Below, piece after piece: positions 34,311-46,038 of a stretch of 64,000 nucleotides of DNA. The notes beneath the pieces were generated by a model. It did no database searches. It was not told where the DNA came from and saw nothing but the letters and a program-made list of their open reading frames with translations. The DNA comes from Castanea sativa (taxonomy: Eukaryota > Streptophyta > Magnoliopsida > Fagales > Fagaceae), in NCBI RefSeq assembly GCF_040712315.1, contig NC_134015.1, positions 42,553,464 through 42,617,463 on the forward strand, given 5' to 3'. How positions within the stretch are numbered: position 1 is the first letter of the stretch; each line of letters starts with the position of its first letter. The translations under genes and the position numbers were made by a program.

Positions 34311-34649
34311 CCCACACCAACTTAATCATGTATATATCCTTCATGTTGGTTTTTCTCAAAATTATATACTATATAATAAAAGTTGGCTTTTAGAAGTTGT
34401 GGTTGCACCAAGTGGTTATTTCCTCATCTCTACGGCAAATAGTTACACACTCATTAATTATTAAATTGGTTTTTCTTATTAACTAATATATTTCCTCCAA
34501 TTAAACAATAAGATTCAAGTATAGTTTAATTTAGGTTAAACTCTACTATCTAAGTTTCAAGAAATTAAAAATTATATTCCAATAAAAGTTATTTAAAAAA
34601 AAAGAAAAGAGAATGCACACAACTTAAGTATGTATAACACGTATCCTTA

Positions 34650-35812
34650 GAGCATCCACAGCAGTGGAGCTAAATAGCTATATAGCTATTTTAGCTCCAC
34701 TCAAACTTAAAAAACCCTCCTGCAGCAGTGGAGGCAAAGCTAAATTTTTTTAGCTTTGTGCTACAGTGCTCATGTATCAATACATGAACACTGTAGCTGA
34801 GAGCTATAAAAAAAAAAGATTTTTTTTATTCAGGTTTGGGATTAAAAAATAATACTTTCTTTTATTCACGCTCCCCTCTCTCTTTCTCTCTCACAGTCAC
34901 TCTGATCAGAACTCTCAAGTCTCTCAAGTTCACTCTCTCAAGCTCACCGCCGCCGATGCAGTTTTCAACGTCAGCTGAGACCCACGTCGATCAGCTGAGA
35001 CCCACGCCGATCAACCCTCTCAAAGCTCTCAACTCTCAACTTTCTCAAGCTCACTGCCGATCAAGCCTCAGCCCACGCCGATCAACCCTCTCAAAGCTCT
35101 CAACTTTCAACTCTCTCAAGCTCACCGCCGATCAAGCCTCAGCCCATGCCGTCCAAGCTCTCAACTCTCTCAAGCTCACCGCCGCCGGCCCTCTCAGCTC
35201 AGACCCACCGTCGATCAGCTTAGACCCACCTCTCTGTTTCACTTCCGTTGATCAGACCAATCCGTCGATCAAACCCACGTCTCTGTCCAATCCACCATCT
35301 CAATGCTCACCCAACGCCGATTCACTGCTGATCCGCCGATCAGACCTCCGCCTCAGATCCACTTCTCTTCCGCCGATCAGACCCACGCCTACACTGTCCT
35401 CCTCACCAAAGCCCAGCTCTATGATTGGTGATTTTTATTTTGTTTATAATTGGTGATTTTGTTTGGTTTGGATTGAGAAAAAAGATTGGAGATTTCGGTT
35501 GGTTTTTTTTTTTTTGCTGCTGTGGACTGGTGGTGGTGGTGGTTGTGACTGTGGCTGATGGTAAATGTGGTTGTGGTTGGTGCTAGGAATGTTTTTTGAG
35601 TTGTGGGATATATTATTTTATTGTAGAAGATATATTATTTTATTGTAAGAGATATATTATTTTATTGTGATGTTTATATTATTTTATTGTGTTGAAAGCT
35701 AAAATAGATCCACTGCTGCAGCATATGTGTAGATATGTATAGGTAAAATAGATAAAGTAACTTTTTGTGAAGCTAAAAAGCTAATTTTTTAGCTTCACTG
35801 CTGTGGATGCTC
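34650..35812. mobile_element. PIF/Harbinger-type non-autonomous element (1163 bp)
   Basis: Terminal inverted repeats GAGCATCCACAGCAGTGGAGC and, on the right, the complement GCTTCACTGCTGTGGATGCTC. The 3-bp target duplication TTA lies at 34647-34649 and 35813-35815. The core (34860-35430) is unusually C-rich for this window, with repeats of CCGATCAAGCCTCAGCCCA and CAACTCTCTCAAGCTCACC. It gives a 206-codon Ser/Pro/Leu-rich frame (34836-35456) without a recognisable domain. The core may be a captured host fragment; the frame is probably not a real gene. Confidence 0.8.
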
Positions 35813-35815
35813 TTA

Positions 35816-37475
35816 TAAGGTAAATTATCTCTTCATTCTAATCAAATTTATCCCCCATCATAGGTAAAATTTGTCTTCAAACCTTTTTTGTCAGGATTGT
35901 TTCGTTATCACAGTTTGTGTCACATTCAATTACTCATCGTCCAGGTCGATTATGAATTATATATTATTATTATACACGACCAACTTTTTGTCATATATTC
36001 TCAAAAGTTAAAAGATCAATTATTGTATTTTCAAGCAGAGCTCCTGTAAAAAAGACATATATTACATACTAATATAATACAAGTTTGGTCCTAGAAACTA
36101 TGGTTATGCTAAGTGTATACCTAAACTCATAATTATAAATTGCCACATGTGCTGCACCTTTTAATTTGTATTTTAAATAAATATAAATTAAAATTTTCCT
36201 TTTACATATGATTCTATATTTAAAATAACATTTTCCTTTAATTTATAATATATTTAACATTTAAAAATATTTTTTAATTAACTTACACATGACTCTTGAT
36301 AAATTGTGTATCGCACATACATAATTTACCAGTACGAAGTAAAAGATATTAATAAGGTAATAACTAATATATATCTTCAACTAGATGGACCAAACATATA
36401 ATAAATAAAAAATAATTAAGGGAATCGCATTTCATAAACTTTGAAACACCATTTTCATATCAATTTTCAGATTTTTCAAATTTTTTTAGATTTTTAGTCT
36501 ATGAAGTCTGATTCAGATAATCATGTTATTTATCATTAAATCAAGACACTACCAATCAATTTTTGGTGTAAGAGGTAGATATTTGAACCACAAATCTCTT
36601 GTATCTTTTATCCAATTACAAGAGATTTTACTAGTTGAACTGACTATTGGAACTCACCATTTTTTGAAAAGTAAGTTATAGTTGAAAGGATGCAATAATA
36701 TCAAATATTCATTTTAATATGAAACCACACTATATAGATTATATAATATTTGATGTCCTCACTCCTCAGCGGCCTTTTATGATATTGCCATGCTCATCTT
36801 TCTAACATGTTCAAACCACGTGATGGGCCAGTGGTGAGCCCAAATATTTATCCCCATTATGGGTCAAATCAAAACAAAACTAATAGTTCAGTTCTAAAAA
36901 AATAATCAACCCATTACACGCCATATCCGAATCATATTTAACTAATTCAACAAAATAAAAAATAAAAAATAAAAACATTTTTAACTAGTTTAATGAAAAC
37001 AAAGTCATATAACTGTATCATTCAAATTAAAAAATTAAAAAAAAAATCTCATTCAAAACAATCAGAACATTAGGTTCTTTCCATTAGACGTTTCATATAT
37101 TTGATCCAAGGTTTTTGAAAAACATATCGGCTTGCTAAATGAGACTATAAGACTAAATTAAAACTCCATCATTTCAACAAAGAATGTGATTCTTATTTTT
37201 CTCTTTTAAAAAATTTAATTAAAATAATTAGACAATATATTCATAATAAAAAGAGATAAATATCTATTAATAAGACATAAAAATATATTCTAATTAAGAA
37301 AACTCACTAATCTAGGGTTAAGGGTCGCCTATCTTTTAGAAAAATTAAGTGTTGAATAGTTATCTCATACTCTCAGCTGTGGCATTAACAAAAATTTGAC
37401 TAAAACCCATTAAAATGGTGATGCATTATTACGCTCAACAAACTAACATGCAAACCAAACAAACAAATACTATCC
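35816..37475. other. AT-rich intergenic region
   Basis: No motif-bearing ORF, no clear element ends. Confidence 0.6.
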
Positions 37476-37520
37476 ATCAACGAAAGTAAATTTTTTTTTT
37501 GAGAAAGAATCAACAAAAGT
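37476..37520 (-). repeat. Micro-insertion with poly(A) (minus) and 12-bp target duplication
   Basis: ATCAACGAAAGT (37476-37487) and ATCAACAAAAGT (37509-37520) flank a 21-bp insert. On the minus strand the insert reads TCTTTCTCAAAAAAAAAA. Confidence 0.65.
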
Positions 37521-37564
37521 TAGTTAATTCTTCTTTATTGTAGATTTAGTTAAATGATAGTGCA

Positions 37565-38035
37565 AAAGTATACTAGAAGCCAATTTGATCTTTGTGTGTA
37601 TTTTCATAAACTTTATGACGGTCCTATATGTACTTAATTTTATTGTTGATGATATGCTAGTGGAACTTAAAAACAAGGTAGAAATTGGTCGTTTAAAAAC
37701 TCAGATGACTTTAGAATTTGAAATAGACCTTGGAGAGGCGAAGAAGATACCATGGCATGAACATTGCATGAAAATATACTGAAAAGTATTCATTTGACAC
37801 AAAAACAGTATTTGACTAACGTGCTAATAGATTTTGATATACATTCTATTACCAAGTCTCAGAGTAGTACCCCTTTGGCCCCTAACTTATATGCATGATT
37901 TGTGCTTTGTTTTCACTTCACATTGATGAGGAGTACGAGTACATGGCTCATGTCTAGTATGCAAGTTTGGTTGGAAATCTTTTGTATGCTATGTATTTGG
38001 CTAGACAATTCACATGTTTTAGTATGATTAGTTAT
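37565..38035 (+). pseudogene. Copia reverse transcriptase/RNase H relic
   Basis: Fragments in several frames: FDLCVYFHKLYDG (~37588), VDDMLVELKNKVEIGRLKTQ (~37645; the YVDD box has Ile for Tyr), EFEIDLGEAKKI (~37710), STPLAPN (~37866) and EYMAHV / YASLVGNLLYAMYLARQFTC (~37938-38020). The order matches the RVT_2-to-RNase H junction of Ty1/copia (Tork/Tnt1-like by style). There are at least five stops or frameshifts and no LTR was found, so this is a truncated relic abutting segment A. Confidence 0.65.
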
Positions 38036-39234
38036 TATACACACACACACACAAAAAAAAAATTGACAACTTCTTTCACACCTGTTGAGTTCATAAGTTT
38101 TTAACGATTCTCGTTTAGATTCACCATTAATGTCATTTTCTTACCTATTACTAACAATCTTTCACATAAGTGTCAAATTTTTTATCAAACTTTCGTGTCT
38201 CTAAACTTTCTTAATATGGAAAAAGTTAAAGCTAACACATATTTTACAAATTGATATGGCTATAAATACAAGAGAAATGCTACATCTACAATATTTTCAA
38301 CAACAAATTTAAATGGTAAGTTATTATTAGTTCTAATTTGAACTTATCACTTAAAGTACTTTTTTATTCGAAAGTAACACTCAATAACAACTTACAATTT
38401 AAAATCTGTTATGCAAATGTTATAAAGGTAACATTGTTCTAAATAGAATTGGTTGGCTTCGAGCCTTCAACCAACTAGTAAATAAATATTTTAATTTTTT
38501 TTAATCAATGACACCAATTTATAAGCTTTTATACAGCGTATCACTCAATTAACATAGTGCTGTTTGTTGACATTGTTATGTCTGTTTTTTCTTTAGCATC
38601 TGATAATTTTATCAAAGAGAGATAAAAGTGCATTGCTGGACATAAATAATTAATCTTAACAACAAATTATTATTTTATATTTGCATTTTTTTGTTTGCCT
38701 ATTTGTGGTCTGTCCTTATGTATATATTTTTATTGTTTATTTTGAGTTAGCCCTTAGGGGTTTTAGCGGAGACGATGGAGGCAAGCAGTTTCATTTGTGA
38801 GACCAATTCAAGCCAAGTAGTTGGCTATTTGTGATATGGCTTGAATGTAGAGCCTTCAAAGTTGGTAGCTTAAGCCTTGTATTCCTTTCGTGCACTGAAA
38901 ACGTTGTTTTCGACGTGGTTCAGGCATCTATATATTTTGATGCAACTTGTTCTTTGTTTTTAAAGAGAGATCAGTGCTGCAATTAGGCCAGAGAAGCTAT
39001 AAATATATATATTTACTAGTATTTGATTGTTGTAAGAGAGTGATTTAGGTGTATTGCAGCAAAATTTTCATTTCGTCACTGGCCCAATATCCGACATAGG
39101 CCTAAGATTAAATTAGGTAAATTCTTGGTATTCTCTTTTGTGTCATTATGTCTTTTTTTTTTCCCCCTTTTGTGTTTTCTTTGTTCTATTATTGATTTTG
39201 CAGATTTTTTCAAGTTGATTCATAATCAATTTTG

Positions 39235-39239
<5 letters not shown>

Positions 39240-39302
<63 letters not shown>
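39240..39302 (+). repeat. (TA)n(GA)n compound microsatellite
   Basis: TA run followed by GA run. The equivalent place in segment B (61600-61667) has TC followed by TA, the reverse-complement order. Confidence 0.9.
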
Positions 39303-39304
<2 letters not shown>

Positions 39305-39427
39305 CACATACAGACATGATCAAGTTGTCAGCATATCCCTTGCATCCCACGCCTTTGTTTTTTTAACATGATGAGTGTAGTGAAATAAAAATTGCCACTT
39401 GCATCCTAAAGCAAACTTCAAAGTTCC

Positions 39428-39484
39428 AAACCTAGTACTATTCTTTTTTCTTTTCTTTTTTGAGAAATAAACCTAGTACTATTC
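39428..39484 (-). repeat. Micro-insertion with A-rich tail (minus) and perfect 16-bp target duplication
   Basis: AAACCTAGTACTATTC at 39428-39443 and 39469-39484. The 25-bp insert reads ATTTCTCAAAAAAGAAAAG... on the minus strand. Segment B has one target copy and no insert (~61773), so the event followed the A/B duplication. Confidence 0.8.
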
Positions 39485-39835
39485 TGTATTTCTGTTCCAA
39501 ATAATATTGCCTCGTTGAATTGGTGGTGTGAGGGACCGCTTTGGCTTCTTTAGATTACCACCTTGCCATTTTTTATCTCTCTCTTTTTTAGTTTACTAAA
39601 TCATATATGAAAGAGAATCCCTAACAAGCAATGGTATATAGAAAACAAATCTATTCAATAAATTTCACACAACTTATACTATTCTGTTATCCATCATTAA
39701 ACTTATCATCTTAGACAATTATAAAATTTGTCGTGTGCGTGTGTACATAGTGATTCAAACTGCATCCTTTTTTCTTCTGTCGCACTCATTTTTTAGAAGT
39801 TATATGTAAACAATTTTAAGATAAGGTTAGAAAAA

Positions 39836-39960
39836 AGATATATATATATATATATATAATCATTAATCATTATAGCTTACTGCCCGATTCAACCAAAGTT
39901 GTTGATTTTTTTTTTCGTACCTGCTATAATGATTAATATATATATATATATATATATTAT
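39836..39960. repeat. Palindrome with TA-rich arms and invertible centre
   Basis: Arms ATAATCATTAATCATTATAGC and GCTATAATGATTAATATATA bracket about 50 bp. The centre (GCCCGATTCAACCAAAGTTG at 39882-39901) is in the opposite orientation in segment B (62336-62362). Confidence 0.75.
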
Positions 39961-40159
39961 TTAATACAACCAACAAGTTTGTAAATGGTATATGTTCACA
40001 TCAAATTTATGTTCAGACTTGTTAATCAGTTAAATATTAACAATTCATGTGTAACATCGTATCAATAGTTTACTAAAAAAACATTTAAAAAAAAAAAAAA
40101 ACCCCATTGTGTCAATTGTTTCACATTGACTTTATGAACTCCCTATATATCACTACAAA

Positions 40160-40580
40160 AGAACTGGGTCTTAGGCTGCGTTTTTAAAATCGCGGTTACA
40201 AACGGGATAAAGTTACGTTTTATAAAACGCGGCTTAAGTTATTCATATGAAGCCGTGTTTTATACGTGCACCTATAGCCCATGTCTAGGGCCGCATTTTT
40301 AGTGTGTATAGCCGCATTTTTGGGGGTGGAGCTATTGCCGCATTTAAAAAACACGGCTATAGAACCTCCCTTTTATTTAAAAATTTATTTTTAATCTTAA
40401 CCATGGTCACATTTAAAAAACCCCAGCCTAAAGCCACGTTTAATAGACGTGGCTTTAAATTTAGTCTAAAGCCATGTGTTTAAAACGCAGTTTTAGTTTG
40501 GGATGGGGCCGCGTTTCTTAAACATGGCTTCAAATTTTGCCTATAGCTGCAGGTTAAAAACGCGTCTTTGGGCTTTGTAT
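40160..40580. repeat. CACTA left subterminal repeats (GCCGCGTTTT type)
   Basis: At least ten variants of AGCCGCGTTTTT / AAAACGCGGCTATAG in both orientations. They resemble the subterminal arrays that CACTA proteins bind, but the word is unrelated to that at the right end. Confidence 0.75.
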
Positions 40581-40659
40581 AAATAGTATAGTAAAAAATT
40601 TCAAACCCTCTCCCATCGCCCATCATCAGCCTCCATCTCTCAAGCCCTCACCCTCCATC

Positions 40660-40880
40660 TCTTCGATCTCAAGCCCTTACCCATCGCACATCTGTCACTT
40701 TCACTTTCCACAGGTAAATTTAAACCCAGTTTTTATTGATCACTTGCTCACCCTCCATCTCCGATCTCAACCCTCACCCTCCATCTCTCCGATCTCAAGC
40801 CCTTACCCATCGCACATCTGTCACTTTCACTCCCCACAGGTAAATTTAAACCCAGTTTTTATTGATCACTTGCTAAATTT
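40660..40880 (+). repeat. 124-bp-period direct duplication inside the CACTA element
   Basis: GATCTCAAGCCCTTACCCAT through TTTTTATTGATCACTTGCT appears at ~40665-40750 and ~40789-40874. Each copy contains a possible splice donor CACAGGTAAAT. Confidence 0.8.
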
Positions 40881-41987
40881 CTCCTGTTTTTCGTTTCTCA
40901 GAGGCTTTCTCTTCTTTAACGCCGAGAACACTCCGCCCTCCAATCCCAACTTCCCTTTCCTCCAAATCCATCGGTGAAGGTACATGATTTTTGAGCTTAG
41001 CCTTAAATTTTCTGAGTTAGGGTTTTTGTTTGTAAATAAATTTTCTGATTTCTATTTTAATTTTAAAATTTATATTTATTTCTATTTTTGGATAGGTTGT
41101 GGTGAGAATTGCTCTCCTTTGATCGGACCACTCATGGTAGAGGTACTCTCTCTGTCTTTCTCTCTCTTTGGATTTTGCTCTCTTTTGCTCTCCTTTGCAT
41201 GTACTTTTATTAATTACAAGCTTTTTAGGGATTTTGAATATTGGGTTATGAAAAAGTAATGAAATTAATCATTGTTTGTGGTTAGTGATTGGGTATTACT
41301 AAATTTGACGAGTTGTTATTGGGGTTTTGGTGAAGGTGGCAATGGCAAGGTTTGCATTGGGTCCATGGTTCCATAAGACGGTCGTCGATCCTCCCAGACA
41401 TGGTTGTTTTCCATCATTGTACGTATACCAACAGCCATTACATATCAAAATCACTTAATAAAAAAATAAAAATGACAATTGAAGTCAAAGTTATCTCCAA
41501 GGAGATCATCAAACCTTCTTGATGAAGTGCATGACATACCTGATGTTGATCTTGATATGGATTATGATGTGTAGAGTTTATAATAATTGTCTTAAATGTT
41601 GTGTGTTTGTCTTAAAGTTTTATGCTTGTCTAAGTAGCAATTGTTTCAAAGTTTTTACTTATCAATTGCTTGATATGGATGTTGATGTGGACATTTTTTG
41701 TGTTGAGGTTTTAGCAATTGTGTTCAAATTTAGCACTTGTGAATTGCTTGATATGGATAATGGTGTGGACTATGATTTGTAAAGTTAGTAGTAATTGTTA
41801 TTAAAATGTTTTGTACTTATCTTGAACTTGATATGGATATTGATGTGGTCATTTGTTGTGTTGAGTTAGTAGCAATTGTGTTTTAATTTTGCACTTGTTA
41901 ATTGCTTGATATGGATATGGTGTAGACTATGATGTTAAGTTAGTAGCAATTGTACTTATCTTTTATGTCAATCCATAGTTTCAAAAA

Positions 41988-44089
41988 ATGCCTAAAAAGG
42001 CCAAATACGCTCATAATATACTAAGGTATGAGATGACAAGATTGGATAGAATGAGGCAAAACCAAGAGAGAATTGATGCTTTGGGATTGAAGCACATCTC
42101 AACTTCTCTAAAGGATTCTGCTCAATCCAATTGTGCAAAAGGGAAAAGAAGTAGAGTTGGTGTTGTGGTAGATGATGATTATGTACCACCTATTGGTGAC
42201 GATGACAATGATGATGAGTCATCTAATTCTATAATCCATAAGGTACAATAGATGTTCCATAGGGTACAATAGATGATAATAACTTTGTTGTTCCATTATT
42301 TATAATGACTTTGTTGTTCTATTATATGTATGTTTGTTAGTTACAGATGGCACCAGCATGGCTTACACGTTCGCGAGGTGAGGCATCTATTCCGGTGGTC
42401 CAATCTACGGTTCAATCTACGGAAACACCTCCTGAGGCGAATCCTCTTGCCCAAAGTTCTTCTAGTACAGAGGCGCAAGCTATCGACATATTAACTAGCA
42501 CGATTGGTAATTACATAGAGATTATACTTCACTTAATTTACTATTGAGATTATACTATTTAGATTATAATTCATTTAATTTAACATTAATAATGTTTAAA
42601 TAGGATCTGCTAGTAGAAATACCTGTGGAACAACACGAGGTATAGCAGTACGGGCACTTGTTGAAAAAAGTGGTAAACTGCCAGTACGTATAGCTGTAGA
42701 ATATGATACTCCTATTGGGAAGAATGCATGCAAGCTTGTTAATCAAATAGGCGTACAAGTGCAAAGTAATTTGTCTAATTACAATATGAAAAATTGGAAA
42801 AGTGTTGATGTTGCTACTAGAGATGTGGTGCTTCAAAATATAGCTGTAAATTTACATTGATAACGTCTAACTCGTCTTTGTTTTCACTAAGCATATTAAA
42901 TTCATATAATACATATACACTTCATTTTACAAGATCAGTTTGAGCTACAAGGAGATTCCAACTTAGTAACAAAAGCATTAAATATAAAATGTGGAAGATT
43001 ATTGAGTTGCAACTCCAACAAGTTGCATTAAACTTATAAAAAGCTCGTAGAATCCCATGGTGCTGACTATGCAAGAAGCCACCCGCCAAAGAATGTCACA
43101 CTTGAGCAATGGACTGGACTCATTGATGGGAAATGGACTAATAAGGATTGGCTGGTAAATTATTTATGCGTATATTTTTATTATCCAATGTTTACTATAT
43201 TATGTTGTCAAATGATTAACTTAATACTTAGATGAAGTAAATGTATATTGTTTTATTCATGATTTAATAAGTATCTTGAATGTTCTTTATTAGGAAAAAT
43301 CAAGAAAGAACTCTGAAAATAGGAAGAAAACTTTAGGCAAACATAAATGCGGGTTAAAGACACTTGCTGTTAGGGTTGATGAGGAGGTGCATGTTTTTTC
43401 ATTTTCTTAAACCTCAATATATTGCATGTTGTGATTAATTACCTATATCTATCTATCTCTCGAATGTTAATTAATCAGAAAAATAATAATGGCAGTCAAG
43501 TTCTTGAATTGGCAAAAATCTTCAAAGATGTTCATTTCAATTCAAAGACAAATATGTGGATACACCATGAGGATGAAGTGACATATGTATGTGTATCATT
43601 CCATCCCTATTATGTTTGTAAAGCTATAACATATGTAGTAATTAATGTTGTGATTGTTTGTTTCTTTCTCTCTTTCAAATGGTAGGAAACTATTCTCAAG
43701 TGCAAGAGGATCATTGTCGAGATCGTAATGTAATTCCCCTTACACAAGAGGAGATCTCAAACTTGGTTTTTAAGAAGAAGTCCGGTATTGTAAAAGGACT
43801 TGGCATGAGACCTTCTTCTTCTCTAGTAACCACCACTTCATCTAGTTCCTCGGTGGAGTATATCCAACGGCTAGAAAATGAGATAATTGAACTCAAAGAG
43901 GCAAGAGCTAGGGACCAAGAGGAGCGAGTTAGGAACCAAGAGGAGCAAGCTAGGGAGCAAGAGGCACGGGCTAAGGAGCAAAAGGCACGAGCTAAGAAAG
44001 AAAAGGTCCAACATAATATTCTTAACTTTTTGAGAAGCAAGGGTTATGATGACGCTCTTACCTATGGGGGTGGTTTATCTTCAAGTTAA
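41988..44089 (+). pseudogene. TNP1/En-Spm-like plant transposase gene (Ptta type), seven exons, broken
   Basis: Likely exons 41988-42242, 42347-42506, 42604-42845, 42939-43154, 43294-43386, 43479-43586 and 43686-44089, all with GT...AG borders and compatible phases. N-terminal KYAHNILRYEMTRLDRMRQ and an acidic stretch (DDDYVPPIGDDDNDDESS) come first. Exon 3 has the family core TRGIAVRALVEKSGKLPVRI...TPIGKNACKLVNQIG and WKSVDV. Exon 4 has NVTLEQWTGLIDGKW. The last exon has SGIVKGLGMRPSS, then a charged coiled coil (EYIQRLENEIIELKEARARD onward, QEE/AREQ repeats). Breaks: in-frame TAA near 43027 and a frameshift near 43720. Proteins of this family accompany CACTA elements, probably binding the subterminal repeats. 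Confidence 0.65.
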
Positions 44090-44594
44090 AACACTTATTG
44101 GTTAGTACTTTATATTACACTTGAAAATCTATATTTGCTTTTTACAACTTATACATTAGGAGTTGTGATTTTAATTCATTGGTGTAACTACTCTTAATGC
44201 ATTGTTAGAAATGTTTCTTATAATATAGTTAATGTTTTTACTTTACGATTTTAATGTAGTATTGTTTTTATATTTGTGCAGATTTCTTATTGGTGCCTTT
44301 TAAGAGATTTACTTTTGGCATTACTTGAAGACATATGAGGACATTTTTCATTAGTTCTAATTATATTATGCTACACTTTTTGTATTGTTATAAAACATCT
44401 TGAGTTATTGTATGTGTTGCAAACCATTATTGTATGGAAGGAGTTTAAATGGGATACTTCTTTTATTTTTTACTTGTGGAATGTATAGATCTTTTTTTAT
44501 AAATGTGTTGTTGAAATAAATGTGTTACTCAAATTTGAGGTTTTAATAATGTAATGACAGGTTAATATCAAAGTTATGAAAAAAATAAAAACAA

Positions 44595-45118
44595 AAAATA
44601 AGTTTTAGCGACGAATTTTTTCATCACAAATATAGCAACAAAGAATTGTTTTAGTGATGAAATATTTCGTCACTAAATGTAGCAAAATTTTGTAAGAAAT
44701 GGTTTTAGTGACGAAAATTTTCATTATTATGTGCCTGGATTTTCTTAAAAATAGTTTTAGTGATGAATTTTTTCGTTGCTATATGTACCCGAAAATAGTT
44801 TTAGTGACGAAATTGTTCGTCACTAAATATGATTTAATAAACTGAAGTGTTTTTAGTGACGAAACATTTTCGTCACTGAATAGTGTTTTTAGCGAGGAAA
44901 ACATTTAGTGAAGAAACGTTTTCGTCACTAAAAGTTTTTTCTTTTTAAAACAAATCGGACTTTTAGTGACAAAATTTTTCGTCGCTAGGACTTTTAGCGA
45001 CGGGGTTTTAGCAACGAAATGAGTTTTGTCACTAAAAGTCCGATTTCGTCGCTAAAGGTTCTTAGTGACGAAAAACTGGACTTTTAGTGACAAATTTTTT
45101 CCTCACTAAAAATACATT
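44595..45118. repeat. CACTA right subterminal repeats (TTTAGTGACGAAA type)
   Basis: More than a dozen copies of TTTTAGTGACGAAA and its complement TTTCGTCACTAAAA, often paired as short palindromes. Confidence 0.9.
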
Positions 45119-45129
45119 TTGTTGTAGTG

Positions 45130-46038
45130 TCTATCCAAATGACAAGAACAATAAACTCAACAATCTAGAGCAAAGTGAAAGAATTCAGAAATCCTTATCT
45201 GAATTCTAAGTCCTTAACACAGTCAACCAACTAGCTGACATACACTACGTAGAAGTTGTGACCAAATAACAAATGCAACCAAATTTCAGAGTTTCTTGAG
45301 AATTCGAACCCTGCTGACTTCTGAGCACAACAAATTCCACCCATATGAATTTGATGATGTCAATGATAAAAACAAATAAAACTTATTTGAGATTCAAGTA
45401 ATAACAAAGTGATAAAAAAAACTTTTGTGGTGCTTCATGTCTGTGGTTTTAATTTTCCCTCACCCTTCTCTACTATATCTTCCCCGCAAAAAGGAAACTT
45501 TACCAAAATTATGAATTATGAATGAAGATTATCTCAAACTTGGCTAATGAAAGTATTAAGATTGTTACAATGTGATATTATATATAACAAATTATTCTTT
45601 AGATTCATATCATATAGTATTACTTTAGCCCTCTTGGAAAAAAAGAAAGAAAGAAAGACATCTAGCTTTGTCACTGTTTAAACAATGCCCCCATTTTGTT
45701 GTGGGTACAAGAACATGACAAACAATAAAAATATTGAGTGTATGAAGGAGTTTATAAATATAGAATGAACTGTAAAATTCACCACCCCAATCAATTTGAA
45801 TAATGTTTATTTTACAATCAGATTAATAAGACATTCAACATGCTTTTGAAAGTTAATAAATTAAGATATTGCAATAGTATCACTTTGACAAGTCCTTGGA
45901 AAAAGCAATGTGTATTTGTAAGAGCATCTAGAAACGAAACATAATATGTAAAATCATTATTAGAACTAATTGGAGAAGGGCCCCCATATAGTTGTGTAAT
46001 TTAGATTAAGTAGGTTGTTTCCACAGGTGGGGCACAAG
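45130..46038. other. AT-rich intergenic region
   Basis: Only a short (GAAA)n run at ~45640-45658. No gene recognised. Confidence 0.6.

Larger units (their letters stand above)
38091..40146 (+). repeat. Segment A: 2-kb unidentified duplicated segment
   Basis: Collinear with segment B (60083-63368), from TTCTCGTTTAG(A/G)(T/C)TCACCATTAA to GACTTTATGAACTCCCT. Shared blocks include GAGTTAGCCCTTAGGGGTTT (~38751/60897) and CCTTTCGTGCACTGAAAA (~38885/61033). No ORF is conserved between the copies. There is no recognisable TIR, LTR or target duplication, so it may be a segmental duplication or an unclassified element. Its right end is within a few bases of the CACTA element. Confidence 0.75.
40151..45129 (+). 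mobile_element. CACTA (En/Spm) DNA transposon, non-autonomous
   Basis: 4979 bp from CACTACAAAAGAAC to ...TTTTGTTGTAGTG. Ends pair over about 13 bp. Flanking trinucleotides TAT and TCT differ by one base from a 3-bp target duplication. Long subterminal repeat regions occur at both ends, and one broken multi-exon gene of TNP1/En-Spm type lies inside. The main (TnpD/Transposase_21-type) transposase is absent. Confidence 0.85.

Noticed and set aside
34836..35456. 206-codon plus-strand frame as a host gene
   Set aside because: Low-complexity Ser/Pro/Leu composition from repeated CT-rich DNA, no domain, and fully inside a Harbinger-type element.
39125..39319. Short frame ending in a run of Glu-Arg
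   Set aside because: The tail is only the translation of the (TA)n(GA)n microsatellite, and segment B does not conserve it.
43711..44040. Minus-strand frame over the CACTA gene
   Set aside because: Antisense of the coiled-coil repeats of the TNP1-like last exon.
45300..45325. GAATTCGAACCC, resembling a tRNA T-loop
   Set aside because: No cloverleaf can be built around it.
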